Shown here: positions 46,263 to 55,113 of the stretch, in pieces | Layout of the letters: each line of letters starts with the position of its first letter | How positions within the stretch are numbered: position 1 is the stretch's first letter | Assembly: GCF_022761115.1 (NCBI RefSeq) | Contig: NZ_JAKWJS010000001.1 | Location: 620,001-684,000 of the forward strand | DNA length: 64,000 nucleotides | From: Dyella sp. RRB7 | GTDB lineage: Bacteria; Pseudomonadota; Gammaproteobacteria; Xanthomonadales; Rhodanobacteraceae | Direction: 5' to 3' | Notes under the pieces: model-generated | Database searches by the model: none | What the model was told of the DNA's origin: nothing | What the model saw: only the letters and a program-made list of their open reading frames with translations | Made by a program: the position numbers and the translations under genes

Positions 46263-47363
46263 ATGAATGTACGCCAGACCCTAGCCCTGGTCGCGGCGAT
46301 CTCGCTGCTGCAAGGCTGCATCTGGTCGCCAGGTCAACACATGTCGACCAGCCGCCTGCTGCATGAAGAAGACCAAGGCAGCCGCGTCGAGCTCGTTCCC
46401 ATCACGCCCAAGCTGATCGCCATGGACAAGGCAGCGGCTACAACCGCGGCGATCCCGCCGGAGCTACTCTCCTACCGGCCCGAGTCTTACCGCATTGGCG
46501 CGGGCGACACGCTGTACATCACCGTCTGGGAACACCCCGAGCTGACCTCCCCCGCCGGGCCGCAACAGCAGTCGCTGGCCAACGGTCGCCTCGTGCGCCC
46601 GGACGGCACGCTGTTCTATCCCTACGTGGGCGAGCTGAAAGTATCCAGCATGACCGTGGAAGACCTGCGCAAGGCCATCAGCGACAAGCTGGCCCGTTAC
46701 GTGGAGTCGCCCCAGGTCGATGTGAACGTGATCGGTTACGGCAGCCAGCGCATCACCGTGCAGGGCGCCTTCACCAAGACCGATCCACAGCCCGTCACCA
46801 CGACGCCGGTGACGCTGGCCCAAGCACTTGGTGCCGCCACCATCAACACGGAACAGGCCAATCTCTCCGGCCTGGTGCTGACCCGCGACGGCCGTGACTA
46901 CCCGATCGATCTCGATGCCCTGAGCAACGGCGCGGCCATGGCGAAGGACATCTACCTGAAGCCTCGGGACCGCCTGTACCTGCCGTACAACGACCGCCAG
47001 GAAGCCTATGTGGTGGGTGAGGTGAATCGTCCGCTCGCACTCAGCTTCAAGACCACCGACATCACCCTTTCCCAGGCGCTCGGCCGCGCCGGCGGCCTGA
47101 ACCAGACCACCTCCAAGGGCAAGGCCGTCTATGTGATACGTGGCATCGCGGATCTCGAAAAGAGCAAGGGCACCGTGTATCGGCTGGATGCGCGTTCGCC
47201 CGATGCCTTCATCCTCGCAGGGCAATTCAAGGTGAAGCCTGGCGACGTGGTTTTCGTGGGCCCGGCAGGCGTGACACGCTGGAACCGCTTCCTGTCCCAG
47301 TTGCTGCCGCTGACCAGCATCATCAGCAACGCAGCGAGTGCCCAGTACAACTTCGACCGCTGA
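46263..47363 (+). CDS. wza: Outer-membrane polysaccharide export lipoprotein Wza
   Basis: About 366 residues. The signal peptide ends in lipobox LLQGC with the lipidated Cys at position 19. The poly_export domain follows (YRIGAGDTLYITVWEHPEL, VRPDGTLFYPYVGELKVSSMTVEDL), then SLBB domains (ITVQGAFTKTDPQPVTTTPVTLAQAL, AYVVGEVNRPLALSF). It forms the octameric outer-membrane channel that works with the Wzc co-polymerase encoded on the other arm. The frame is open far upstream, but ATG 46263 precedes the signal peptide directly. Confidence 0.94.
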   Translation: MNVRQTLALVAAISLLQGCIWSPGQHMSTSRLLHEEDQGSRVELVPITPKLIAMDKAAATTAAIPPELLSYRPESYRIGAGDTLYITVWEHPELTSPAGPQQQSLANGRLVRPDGTLFYPYVGELKVSSMTVEDLRKAISDKLARYVESPQVDVNVIGYGSQRITVQGAFTKTDPQPVTTTPVTLAQALGAATINTEQANLSGLVLTRDGRDYPIDLDALSNGAAMAKDIYLKPRDRLYLPYNDRQEAYVVGEVNRPLALSFKTTDITLSQALGRAGGLNQTTSKGKAVYVIRGIADLEKSKGTVYRLDARSPDAFILAGQFKVKPGDVVFVGPAGVTRWNRFLSQLLPLTSIISNAASAQYNFDR

Positions 47364-47406
47364 TGAGCCCGTACAAGCTTTTTCCGTTTCGGGTCCTGCC
47401 GATGGC

Positions 47407-48090
47407 ATGCCGCGCATGAATCGCCTGCATGCACGAATCGCCGGCGCCATGGTCGGTTGTGCGCTGTTGGGCATCGCCGGCTGTACCGAGGTGTCGCGTG
47501 GCAGCCTCGAATCCGTACGCCTGTTATGGCGTGGAAAGCCGACGCTGGCTCCCACGGCGGAACAAGTGGCCGCCAGGCCCTTTTACCAAATGCGCGCCAC
47601 CACGGCGGCTGGCGATGCCGTGCTGATCCTTGGCAACGTCGATGGGCCACGCGAATTCTGGTACGGCACCCAGGGCGTGCTGGTGGTTCTACAGCATGGC
47701 CGCGTCGTCATGACGGCGGGACTCGATCGCAATCTCGACGGCAACCGGCTGTCGTCTCCAGGTGACCCCTTCGCGACCGGCCTGCACCGGCTCGGCACGC
47801 GTCTCGCCTATGAACGTGTCGACGACTGGTCGCCCGGTTACCGCTATGGCGTTCCCGTACATGCCGTGCTGAGGCCGACAGGCAGCGCCGAGATCGACAT
47901 TCTTGGAGCGAGTCGCCACACGTTGCTGATAACCGAGGAAATAACAGCCACAAGTGCCGGCTACCACGTCACCAATCGCTACTGGGTGGACCCGTCGGAT
48001 GGCTTCGTGTGGATGAGCGAGCAGCACGTCATGCCGGGTTTGACGATGAAGCTCGTGCAATTGCGCCCCTATCGCGGGGGAGCGTCGTGA
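47407..48090 (+). CDS. gfcB: GfcB/YjbF-family capsule lipoprotein
   Basis: About 227 residues with a lipoprotein signal (AGAMVGCALLGIAGC, lipidated Cys at about 26). The mature part is a beta-rich domain with conserved Trp/Tyr/Arg segments (YQMRATTAAGDAVLILGNVDGPREFWYG, SPGYRYGVP, NRYWVDPSDGFVWMSEQHVMPG), as in YjbF/GfcB proteins. These belong to group-4-capsule-like operons and sit in the outer membrane; the biochemical role is unknown. Starts at ATG 47407 and 47416 are both possible. Confidence 0.82.
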   Translation: MPRMNRLHARIAGAMVGCALLGIAGCTEVSRGSLESVRLLWRGKPTLAPTAEQVAARPFYQMRATTAAGDAVLILGNVDGPREFWYGTQGVLVVLQHGRVVMTAGLDRNLDGNRLSSPGDPFATGLHRLGTRLAYERVDDWSPGYRYGVPVHAVLRPTGSAEIDILGASRHTLLITEEITATSAGYHVTNRYWVDPSDGFVWMSEQHVMPGLTMKLVQLRPYRGGAS

Positions 48091-48875
48091 GGCATCTGCT
48101 CCTGCTCGCTGCCGGCGCCTTGCTGCCATCGCTTGTGTTGTGGCCGCCCGCCGCAGCGGCCACGCAGTTTTTCGCGAGCGGCGCGGTGGAACATGCCGGC
48201 GTGCATGAGCTTGCTCGACCTGCCCGGTTGAGCGACGCGGCGCTCGCCGCTGGCGTGCGGGAGGATGCCTACGTACTGGGCGCCGCCTGGCTGCGCCCGG
48301 GCCTGCGCATGGAGCAGCAACGGCAGCAGGCCGGCATCCTGTTCGACCTGGACCACGTGCGGCGGCAGGCGCTGGCGTCCGATCGCATCGCACTGGCCGA
48401 ATTTTGCGCATCGCTGAGCGCGTGGTTGGGGTCCATGCCAAGTACAGGGCGACAGGCGGCTCCGCTCGATCCTCGCGTGGTCGATGTCATGCCATCGGCG
48501 AACCGTCCGGTAGCGCAGGGCGACGTCCTGTATTACCCGACACGCCCCAGCACCATCCGTATCGTCGGTGCGGTATCGCGCACCTGCGAACTGCCGCAGG
48601 TGGCGCTGCAGGATGCCCGTCGCTACCTCGATGCCTGCCCCGCCCTGCCGCTGGCCGACGCCGACTGGATCTTCGTCATCCAGCCGGACGGGCAAGTCTT
48701 TCGGCAGGGTATCGGCCTGTGGAACCGCAGCACGCCCTTGCCGCTGGCACCGGGCGCCGTGGTCTACGTGCCGCTGGGCGACCGGCTCGTGCGTGACGTG
48801 GCCCCGGACCTGAATCGCGAAATCGCCACCTTCCTGGCAACGCAGCCGCTCGCCGATCCGGAAGCGCACCCATGA
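48087..48875 (+). CDS. gfcC: GfcC/YjbG-family capsule protein
   Basis: About 262 residues with a signal peptide (HLLLLAAGALLPSLVLWPPAAAA) and the periplasmic GfcC fold: a ubiquitin-like domain pair (TFFASGAVEHAG-like start, RPSTIRIVGAVSR) with an amphipathic C-terminal helix (LNREIATFLATQP). The last 55 residues contain GAVVYVPLGDRL, similar to SLBB modules. GTG 48087 overlaps the gfcB stop (GTGA) and has GGGGGAG upstream, deciding the start. It is probably a periplasmic partner of Wza and GfcD. Confidence 0.83.
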   Translation: MRHLLLLAAGALLPSLVLWPPAAAATQFFASGAVEHAGVHELARPARLSDAALAAGVREDAYVLGAAWLRPGLRMEQQRQQAGILFDLDHVRRQALASDRIALAEFCASLSAWLGSMPSTGRQAAPLDPRVVDVMPSANRPVAQGDVLYYPTRPSTIRIVGAVSRTCELPQVALQDARRYLDACPALPLADADWIFVIQPDGQVFRQGIGLWNRSTPLPLAPGAVVYVPLGDRLVRDVAPDLNREIATFLATQPLADPEAHP

Positions 48876-51013
48876 CGCATCACCGGACAGGACGTCCTGG
48901 CGCAAGGTCGACCCAAACGCCCAACCAGCACCCTCGCCTGGCACCGCTGCTCGGCTGCCTGTTGATCGGGTTGGCCCATGCGGACAGCGCCCCGACGCAA
49001 AGCGACTTCGGCGGCGCGGGCCTATGGCAGACACCTACCGCACGCATGGCGGAGGAAGGTGAGCTGGCGTTCACTGTCAGCAATGTGCACCCCTATGACC
49101 GCTACAACGTCTCGTTGCAGCCGCTACCCTGGCTGGAAGGCATTTTTCGTTATACCGCGATTGGCAACCGCCTCTATGGGCCCCAGGCGCTCAGTGGCCA
49201 CCAGAGCTACAAGGACAAGTCCATCGACGTGAAGCTGCGCATATGGACCGAGAGTCGTTGTCTGCCGGACATCAGCATCGGCGCGCGCGACATCGGCGGC
49301 ACCGGGCTTTTTTCCGGCGAGTACGTGGTCGCCAACAAACGCTTGGGACCGATCGATGCGAGCCTCGGCATGGGTTGGGGCTATGTGGGTGGACGGGGCA
49401 ATATCCGGAATCCGCTATCCCTCTTCAGTGACAGGTTCGACCATCGTCCGGGCAGCTCCGGCACGGGCGACTTCAGCAGCAACCATTATTTCCGTGGCCC
49501 GGTGGCGCTGTTTGGTGGCATCGCCTACCAGACGCCGTGGAACTGGCTGGTGCTGAAGGCCGAGTACGACGGCAACAATTACCAGCACGAGTCGCAACGC
49601 AATAACCAGAAACAGAGTTCGCCGATCAACTTTGGCGCAGTGCTCCGCCCGGCTCGCAACCTCGACCTCAGTCTCGCGCTCGAGCGCGGCAATACGGTGA
49701 TGTTCGGGTTCACGCTGCATGCCAACGCGGCCACCGGCACCGGCCCGGTGAAGCTGCTCGATCCGCCCCGGCCCGCGCGCAACACCGAGGCCGCTGCGCC
49801 TGCTCCCGAACAGGTCGACTGGGCCGAAGTGGCACGCAACCTGCGCGACAACGCAGGCATCCAGGTATCCACCATCACGCGCCGCGGCAGCGAGGTGATC
49901 GTCACTGGCGAACAAGAGCGTTACTACTATTCGGCCAAGGCGATGGGTCGGGCAGCGCGCGTGCTCGACAACCAGCTTGGTCCCGGCATCGACTGGTTTA
50001 CCGTGGTGTCGCAGCAGGAGGGCTTGTCGACGGCTGAGACCAGCGTGCATCGCCAGCGCTTCGGGCAACTAATCGATCACGACATCGATCTCGCCGAGTT
50101 CAGTCGCAGCGTGGAACACAACGCGCCGATGCCACGCCATGAGAGCGTGCTGTATCGCGCCCCCATCGAACGGGTCGACCAATCGTTCGCCCTGAGCTAT
50201 GGCCAAAACGTGGGCGGACCTGATGCGTTCCTGCTGTACCAGATCGCCGCCACCTACAACATCGACTATCACTTCACGCCTAACCTGTGGTGGAGCGGCG
50301 TGGCCAGCGTGGATCTGATCGACAACTACGAGAAGTTCAAGTACGACGCGCCCAGCCGCTTGCCGCGCGTACGCACGGATGTGCGCAGGTACATCACCCG
50401 CTCCGACCTCACCCTGCCGATCTTCCAGCTCACCGGCACGCGCCAGCTGGGCAACGACCTGTATGGCCTTGCCTATGCCGGCATGCTCGAAAGCATGTTC
50501 GGCGGCATGGGTGGCGAAGTGCTGTATCGCCCGTTCGGCGAACGCTGGGCCATCGGTACCGACGTCAACTGGGTCAGGCAGCGCGGCTACGACCAGGATT
50601 TCTCGTTCCGTGGCTATCACGTGGTCACCGGCCACGTCACCGGCTATTTCGACCTGGGCTACAAGGACGTGACGGTCGCCCTGAGCGCGGGCCGCTTCCT
50701 CGCAGGCGACTGGGGCGCCACGCTCGACGTGTCGCGCGAGTTCCGCAACGGCGTGCGCATGGGCGCCTATGCCACGCGCACCAACGTCTCGGCGCAACAG
50801 TTTGGTGAGGGCAGTTTCGACAAGGGCATCTATGTGTCGATTCCATTCGACCTGATGCTGCCCCGCTCCACCATCAGTCGCGCCACCTTCGTGTGGGACC
50901 CGCTGATCCGCGATGGCGGCGCCCGCCTCAGCAGGCGCTACAGCCTGTATTCGCTCACCAGCGACCGCGACTTCGACAATTTCAGCGGCAATCTCGACCA
51001 GATCATGCAGTGA
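48872..51013 (+). CDS. gfcD: GfcD/YjbH-family outer-membrane protein
   Basis: A 713-residue exported protein. After a signal segment (LAPLLGCLLIGLAHA) comes the YjbH hallmark QSDFGGAGLWQTPTARM and a repeated beta-strand architecture with alternating aromatic residues, predicted to form one or two barrels. Conserved blocks include GNRLYG and a C-terminal GDRDFDNFSGNLDQI-like end (here SDRDFDNFSG). YjbH/GfcD proteins are thought to form a porin-like part of polysaccharide secretion. ATG overlaps the gfcC stop. The 3' end overlaps the convergent Rieske gene by 11 bases. Confidence 0.88.
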   Translation: MTHHRTGRPGARSTQTPNQHPRLAPLLGCLLIGLAHADSAPTQSDFGGAGLWQTPTARMAEEGELAFTVSNVHPYDRYNVSLQPLPWLEGIFRYTAIGNRLYGPQALSGHQSYKDKSIDVKLRIWTESRCLPDISIGARDIGGTGLFSGEYVVANKRLGPIDASLGMGWGYVGGRGNIRNPLSLFSDRFDHRPGSSGTGDFSSNHYFRGPVALFGGIAYQTPWNWLVLKAEYDGNNYQHESQRNNQKQSSPINFGAVLRPARNLDLSLALERGNTVMFGFTLHANAATGTGPVKLLDPPRPARNTEAAAPAPEQVDWAEVARNLRDNAGIQVSTITRRGSEVIVTGEQERYYYSAKAMGRAARVLDNQLGPGIDWFTVVSQQEGLSTAETSVHRQRFGQLIDHDIDLAEFSRSVEHNAPMPRHESVLYRAPIERVDQSFALSYGQNVGGPDAFLLYQIAATYNIDYHFTPNLWWSGVASVDLIDNYEKFKYDAPSRLPRVRTDVRRYITRSDLTLPIFQLTGTRQLGNDLYGLAYAGMLESMFGGMGGEVLYRPFGERWAIGTDVNWVRQRGYDQDFSFRGYHVVTGHVTGYFDLGYKDVTVALSAGRFLAGDWGATLDVSREFRNGVRMGAYATRTNVSAQQFGEGSFDKGIYVSIPFDLMLPRSTISRATFVWDPLIRDGGARLSRRYSLYSLTSDRDFDNFSGNLDQIMQ

Positions 51014-51365
51014 GGCCGTCGCCCTGCGCCAGATAGACGTGCTCGCCATCCAGCCGCAACGGCACCGCGCGCAGGTGCTCGCCGCGGCAAGGGCCGCCGA
51101 CGCACAGGCCATCGTCGTCGTTGAACGAGGCGCCGTGGGCGGCGCACACCAGCAGGTTGTCCTTGATCAGGAATTTGCCCGGCGCCCAGTCGAGCCGGCG
51201 GCCGGCATGCGGGCAGATATTCATGTAGGCCCGCACGCCGTCGAGGCGACGAAGCACGATCAGGTTTTCCTCGCCATCGCGCAGCACGGCATCGACGGCG
51301 ATCGCACCGCCTTCGGGAATGTCATCCAGTCGGCAAAGCGCCTGGTCGGGAGCAGTTGTATCCAT
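51003..51365 (-). CDS. Rieske [2Fe-2S] protein
   Basis: A 120-residue soluble protein with one Rieske domain. Cluster ligands are Cys51 and His53 in CPHAG and Cys74 and His77 in CAAHGA. An extra Cys pair (CVGGPC) near residue 90 may form a disulfide or be structural. The spacing fits small ferredoxin-type Rieske proteins of oxygenase systems rather than the bc1 type, and there is no membrane anchor. The redox partner is unknown. ATG 51365 gives the expected N-terminus. Confidence 0.87.
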   Translation of the reverse strand: MDTTAPDQALCRLDDIPEGGAIAVDAVLRDGEENLIVLRRLDGVRAYMNICPHAGRRLDWAPGKFLIKDNLLVCAAHGASFNDDDGLCVGGPCRGEHLRAVPLRLDGEHVYLAQGDGLTA

Positions 51366-51399
51366 CGGCACTTGCCTCTTCGGCCCTAAGGCCCCATCG

Positions 51400-51411
51400 T
51401 TACGCTTGTAA
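51400..51411. promoter_or_regulatory. Small dyad in the divergent Rieske/membrane-protein promoter region
   Basis: TTAC-GCTT-GTAA is centred in the 78-base gap between two divergent genes. It could be an operator for either; no regulator is recognised. Confidence 0.3.
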
Positions 51412-51443
51412 GTCCTTGATTTTACCACACGGATTTTTAACAC

Positions 51444-51716
51444 ATGCGTTTTTCGCTACCCATGCCGCGTCGTTCCCGCCATCCGCTCATCCGTGCGCTG
51501 TCGCTCGTCATCGGGCTGGCCCTGGTGGGCGTGCTGATGGTGTTCGGTCTGGTGGTGGCCAGCGTACTGCTGGTCGGTGGCGGCCTGGTGTTTGCCGTGC
51601 GCCAATGGTCGCGTAAGCGCGCCACGATGTCTTCCGCCGGTCGCCGCGCGCATCAGCCGGAAGTGATCGAAGGCGAGTTTGTGGTGCTACACCAGACGCG
51701 TCACGCCGCTCGCTGA
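51444..51716 (+). CDS. Small membrane protein of unknown function
   Basis: A 90-residue protein with a basic N-terminus (MRFSLPMPRRSRHP), one or two membrane helices (LVIGLALVGVLMVFGLVVASVLLVGGGLVFAV) and a basic cytoplasmic tail ending EGEFVVLHQTRH. Nothing else is recognised. It is divergent from the Rieske gene. Confidence 0.6.
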   Translation: MRFSLPMPRRSRHPLIRALSLVIGLALVGVLMVFGLVVASVLLVGGGLVFAVRQWSRKRATMSSAGRRAHQPEVIEGEFVVLHQTRHAAR

Positions 51717-51809
51717 GTGCCGCCTGCGCTGCCGCGTAGCACAATATCCGGATAGTCGTGAGTTGGGGCCGGTACTAGGCTGGCCTCATCGCATTCCGGA
51801 TGTCGTCCC

Positions 51810-52691
51810 ATGCATACCCGACAGCCTACCGAACTCGCCCTGGAACACGTCCGCTCGCTGGTCGAGCGCGCTGACGAGCCACCTACCCTGCAGGCATTGG
51901 CCGAAGCGGCCCAGCTGAGCCCCAGTCATTTGCAACGCGCCTTTCGGCGTCGCTATGGCATGAGTCCGGCCGAGTACCACCGTGCACGGCGCTTCGGCCA
52001 GCTGAAGACGGCATTGCGCCAGGGAGCCGCCGTGACCGATGCGGTATACGACGCCGGCTTCGGCTCTGGCAGCCGTGTCTATGAGCACAGTGATCGCCTG
52101 CTCGGCATGACCCCCGCCAGCTATCGCGCAGGCGGCGCGGGCGCGGATATTCGCTACACCACCACCGGCACGCCACTCGGCCGCCTGCTGGTGGCCACCA
52201 CCACACGCGGCATCTGCTCGGTGACGCTGGGTGATACGGACAAGCAATTGGAGGCACGCCTGGCGGACGAGTTTCCGAAGGCGACCCGCCAACGTGTGGA
52301 TGCCGGCCGCGAGGAATGGCTCGACGCCGTGATCGCGCGCATTGCCAGCGAACTGGGCTGGCGTGATGCGGATGCGCCCGCACTGCCCCCGCTCGACGTG
52401 GCGGCCACGGCCTTCCAGTGGCGTGTGTGGGAAGCGCTCACGCGCATACCCCATGGCGTTACCAAGAGCTATGGCGAACTGGCTGCCGAGCTGGGTGTGC
52501 CCAAGGCCGCGCGCGCGGTGGGCCGCGCCTGTGGCAGCAACCGGCTGGCACTGATCGTGCCGTGTCATCGCATCGTGCGCGAGGATGGTTCGCTGGGCGG
52601 CTGGCGCTGGGGCGTGGAACGCAAGCGCGAACTGCTGGCCAGCGAACACACGGGCGACATCGCGGAGTCGAGGCGCACCGCTGCCGCCTGA
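51810..52691 (+). CDS. Ada-like AraC-type HTH / O6-alkylguanine-DNA alkyltransferase fusion
   Basis: A 293-residue protein. Residues 10-105 form an AraC-type helix-turn-helix (LAEAAQLSPSHLQRAFRRRYG, VYDAGFGSGSRVYE). Residues 115-285 form the methyltransferase, with active-site Cys252 in IVPCHRIV and the helix RAVGRACGSNR. It lacks the N-terminal zinc domain that repairs methylphosphotriesters and switches E. coli Ada into an activator. It should still remove O6-alkyl groups from guanine; its control logic must differ from classical Ada. Confidence 0.9.
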   Translation: MHTRQPTELALEHVRSLVERADEPPTLQALAEAAQLSPSHLQRAFRRRYGMSPAEYHRARRFGQLKTALRQGAAVTDAVYDAGFGSGSRVYEHSDRLLGMTPASYRAGGAGADIRYTTTGTPLGRLLVATTTRGICSVTLGDTDKQLEARLADEFPKATRQRVDAGREEWLDAVIARIASELGWRDADAPALPPLDVAATAFQWRVWEALTRIPHGVTKSYGELAAELGVPKAARAVGRACGSNRLALIVPCHRIVREDGSLGGWRWGVERKRELLASEHTGDIAESRRTAAA

Positions 52692-52807
52692 GCGCATGGC
52701 GACTTGAGCGCGCCTCAACACTGCCTTGCACAAGCCTCGCTTCTGCCTGCGGCACGGCCGGATTATCGTCAGGCTGTCTGTAAACTATGCCGAGCATCCG
52801 CCCCGCG

Positions 52808-53761
52808 ATGTCTTCCCCCGCGCAGTCCATGACCGACACGACCAGCCCAACCGCCGTTGCCGCGGCGCCAACCCCTGTTGCCAACACGCATGTGATGGTG
52901 CCATTGGCCCTGTTCGCGCTGTACATCATCTGGGGCTCGACCTATCTGGGCATCCGCTATGCGCTGGAAAGCTACCCGCCCTTTCTGCTGGCAGGTATCC
53001 GCTTTCTCGGCGCGGGCATTGCGCTGTTTGCGTTCCTGCGTTTGCGCGGCGTAGCGCTGCCGACCGCGCGCCAGTGGCGCAACGCGGCAGTCACCGGCGT
53101 GCTGCTGCTGGGCTTTGGCAACGGGCTGGTGTGTTTTGCCGAACAACATGTCAGCTCGGGCATCGCCGCGGTGGCAGTGGCCAGCATGCCGCTGTTTGCC
53201 GCGCTGTTCTCGGGCATGTATGGCGAATGGCCGACGCGTCGCGAAACCGTGGGCCTCGTGATCGGCTTTGTCGGCGTGATCGTGCTGAACCTCGGTAGCG
53301 GCCTTTCCGGCTCGCGCCTGGGCGCCATCGCCTTGCTGGTGGCCGCGATGAGCTGGGCCTTCGGCTCGGCCTGGAGCCGCCGCCAGGACATGCCGGCCGG
53401 CCCGATGAATACCGCCGCGCAAATGCTGTGCGCCAGCGTGGCGTTGCTGCTCATCGGCTATGGCAGCGGCGAGCACCTGCCCGCGCATCCCACGGCACGC
53501 GCCACCGCCGCCGTGGTCTATCTGGCGGTGTTCGGCTCGATCATCGCGTTCAGCGCGTACCTGTATGTGCTCAAGCACGCGCGCCCCGCACTGGCGACCA
53601 GCTATGCCTATGTGAACCCGCCGGTGGCGGTGCTGTTCGGCGTGATGCTGGCGGGCGAAAGCGTCGGCCCGTATGACATCGCCGGCATGGCGATCATTCT
53701 GATCGGCGTGGGAGCGATCACCCTGGCCCGCATGAAGCGCCAGCCCGCCGGCGGCCGTTGA
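52808..53761 (+). CDS. EamA/DMT-family exporter (YedA-like)
   Basis: About 317 residues with ten membrane helices in two EamA repeats (LFALYIIWGSTYLGIRYALES in the first, ALLVAAMSWAFGSAWSRR in the second, and the YAYVNPPVAVLFGVMLAGE motif). It resembles YedA/RhaT-type drug and metabolite exporters; the substrate is unknown. The frame begins at ATG 52787, but a TAAACT that may be the -10 box lies directly before it, so ATG 52808 or 52829 is more likely. Confidence 0.85.
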   Translation: MSSPAQSMTDTTSPTAVAAAPTPVANTHVMVPLALFALYIIWGSTYLGIRYALESYPPFLLAGIRFLGAGIALFAFLRLRGVALPTARQWRNAAVTGVLLLGFGNGLVCFAEQHVSSGIAAVAVASMPLFAALFSGMYGEWPTRRETVGLVIGFVGVIVLNLGSGLSGSRLGAIALLVAAMSWAFGSAWSRRQDMPAGPMNTAAQMLCASVALLLIGYGSGEHLPAHPTARATAAVVYLAVFGSIIAFSAYLYVLKHARPALATSYAYVNPPVAVLFGVMLAGESVGPYDIAGMAIILIGVGAITLARMKRQPAGGR

Positions 53762-53786
53762 GTCGCAAGCGGGAGCGCAGTCGGCA

Positions 53787-55103
53787 TCACAACTCCCGCA
53801 GTGCTGTGGTGACTGGCAGTCGCGCGGCGCGCATGGCGGGAAACAGGCCGCCGATGAAGCCAATGGCCAGCGCCCACTTCAGCCCCGTCCACATCAATTC
53901 GGGCGACACCTTCAGTTCGAAACTCAGCTTGCCGACGGTGCCCGCAGCCAGCGTCGATGCGCTGTAGCCGTTGAACAGCAACCAGGCCAGCACGCCGCCC
54001 AGCACGCCGCCGATCAGCGCCAGCAGCATGGTTTCCAGCATCACCGCCACGACCACCGGCAGCCCCGGGAAACCGATCGCGCGCAGCGTGGCGATTTCCC
54101 GGGCGCGCGCCGCCACCGCGGCAAACATGGTGTTGAGCGCGCCGAACATCGCGCCGATGGCCATGATCAATCCCACCGTGATACCGATGACGCGGATCAC
54201 CTTGGTCATGCCCTCGGACTGCTTGCTGAAGTAATCGAGCGTGGTGCTCACGTCGATCTTGAGCTGGGGATTGGCTTCCAGTGCGGCCTTGAAACCGTCG
54301 TAGGCCTGCGCATTGGTGAGTCGCACCATCACCGACGTGCGACTGCTGCCGCGACGATACGTATCGGCCACGACGCTGGCGTCGCCCCACACTTCCGAAT
54401 CCATCGCATCGCCCGAAGAGAACACGCCCACTACGGTCCATTGCTGGTTGCCCAGCCTTATCGTATGGCCCGGCACCAGCCCGGCGAACTCCCTGGCCGC
54501 GCCCTTGCCGACAATCAGCTCGCGCATGCCCGGCTGGAAGTTGCGCCCTTCCACGATCTTGACGTTGGGACGCACCGCCCACGCCTGCTCGCTGACGCCG
54601 CGCAACTGCACGCTGCCTTCATCGTCCGCACTGCCGCCCTTGAGCGGAAGATTGGCCGCGACGACGATTTCGGGCGAAGCGATCGGCTGGTCCTTGGCAT
54701 CACGGGCAACGCCCGGCGCCTGCGGAATCAGCACGACGCTGTCGTGATCGAGCACGGACATCACCTCCGATGCCGATGAGCCGCGCATCACGATGGCGGT
54801 GTCGGCGCTGCCGGTCTTGCGCAGGGTTTCGGCATAACCGTCGCCCATGGCCAGCAGCGCCACCAGCACGCCGACCACGCCGGCAATGCCGATCACGATC
54901 ACCGCCGATGAGCCAAGGCGTTGCCCCAGCGTGCTGATGCCGACAGTGGTCACCGAAGCGGCCTGCCGACCGCGACGCGTGAACGCCATCCAGGCGGCAA
55001 AGACCACCAGCAAGGCCACCACTCCGTACCATGGCAGCACGATCCACACCGCGAGCACGGCGGCAATCAGGAGCAGCAGCAGGATATTGGTCAGTACCTT
55101 CAT
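53787..55103 (-). CDS. FtsX/MacB-type ABC permease (second of pair)
   Basis: About 438 residues. Two N-terminal helices come first, then a third leading into a MacB-type periplasmic domain (residues about 110-300), then the three-helix FtsX block (VIGITVGLIMAIGAMFGALNTMFAAVAARAREIATLRAIGF). ATG 55103 is preceded by GAGGAG. It pairs with the upstream permease and the ATPase and fusion protein of the same operon. The substrate is unknown. Confidence 0.86.
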   Translation of the reverse strand: MKVLTNILLLLLIAAVLAVWIVLPWYGVVALLVVFAAWMAFTRRGRQAASVTTVGISTLGQRLGSSAVIVIGIAGVVGVLVALLAMGDGYAETLRKTGSADTAIVMRGSSASEVMSVLDHDSVVLIPQAPGVARDAKDQPIASPEIVVAANLPLKGGSADDEGSVQLRGVSEQAWAVRPNVKIVEGRNFQPGMRELIVGKGAAREFAGLVPGHTIRLGNQQWTVVGVFSSGDAMDSEVWGDASVVADTYRRGSSRTSVMVRLTNAQAYDGFKAALEANPQLKIDVSTTLDYFSKQSEGMTKVIRVIGITVGLIMAIGAMFGALNTMFAAVAARAREIATLRAIGFPGLPVVVAVMLETMLLALIGGVLGGVLAWLLFNGYSASTLAAGTVGKLSFELKVSPELMWTGLKWALAIGFIGGLFPAMRAARLPVTTALREL

Positions 55104-55113
55104 GTCGCTCTCC

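Noticed and set aside
35302-51013. Xanthan (gum) gene cluster
   Set aside because: Only the initiating transferase is GumD-like. The rest (YjbF/G/H-type genes, TagD, TagB, single GT4) does not match gumB-M in content or order.
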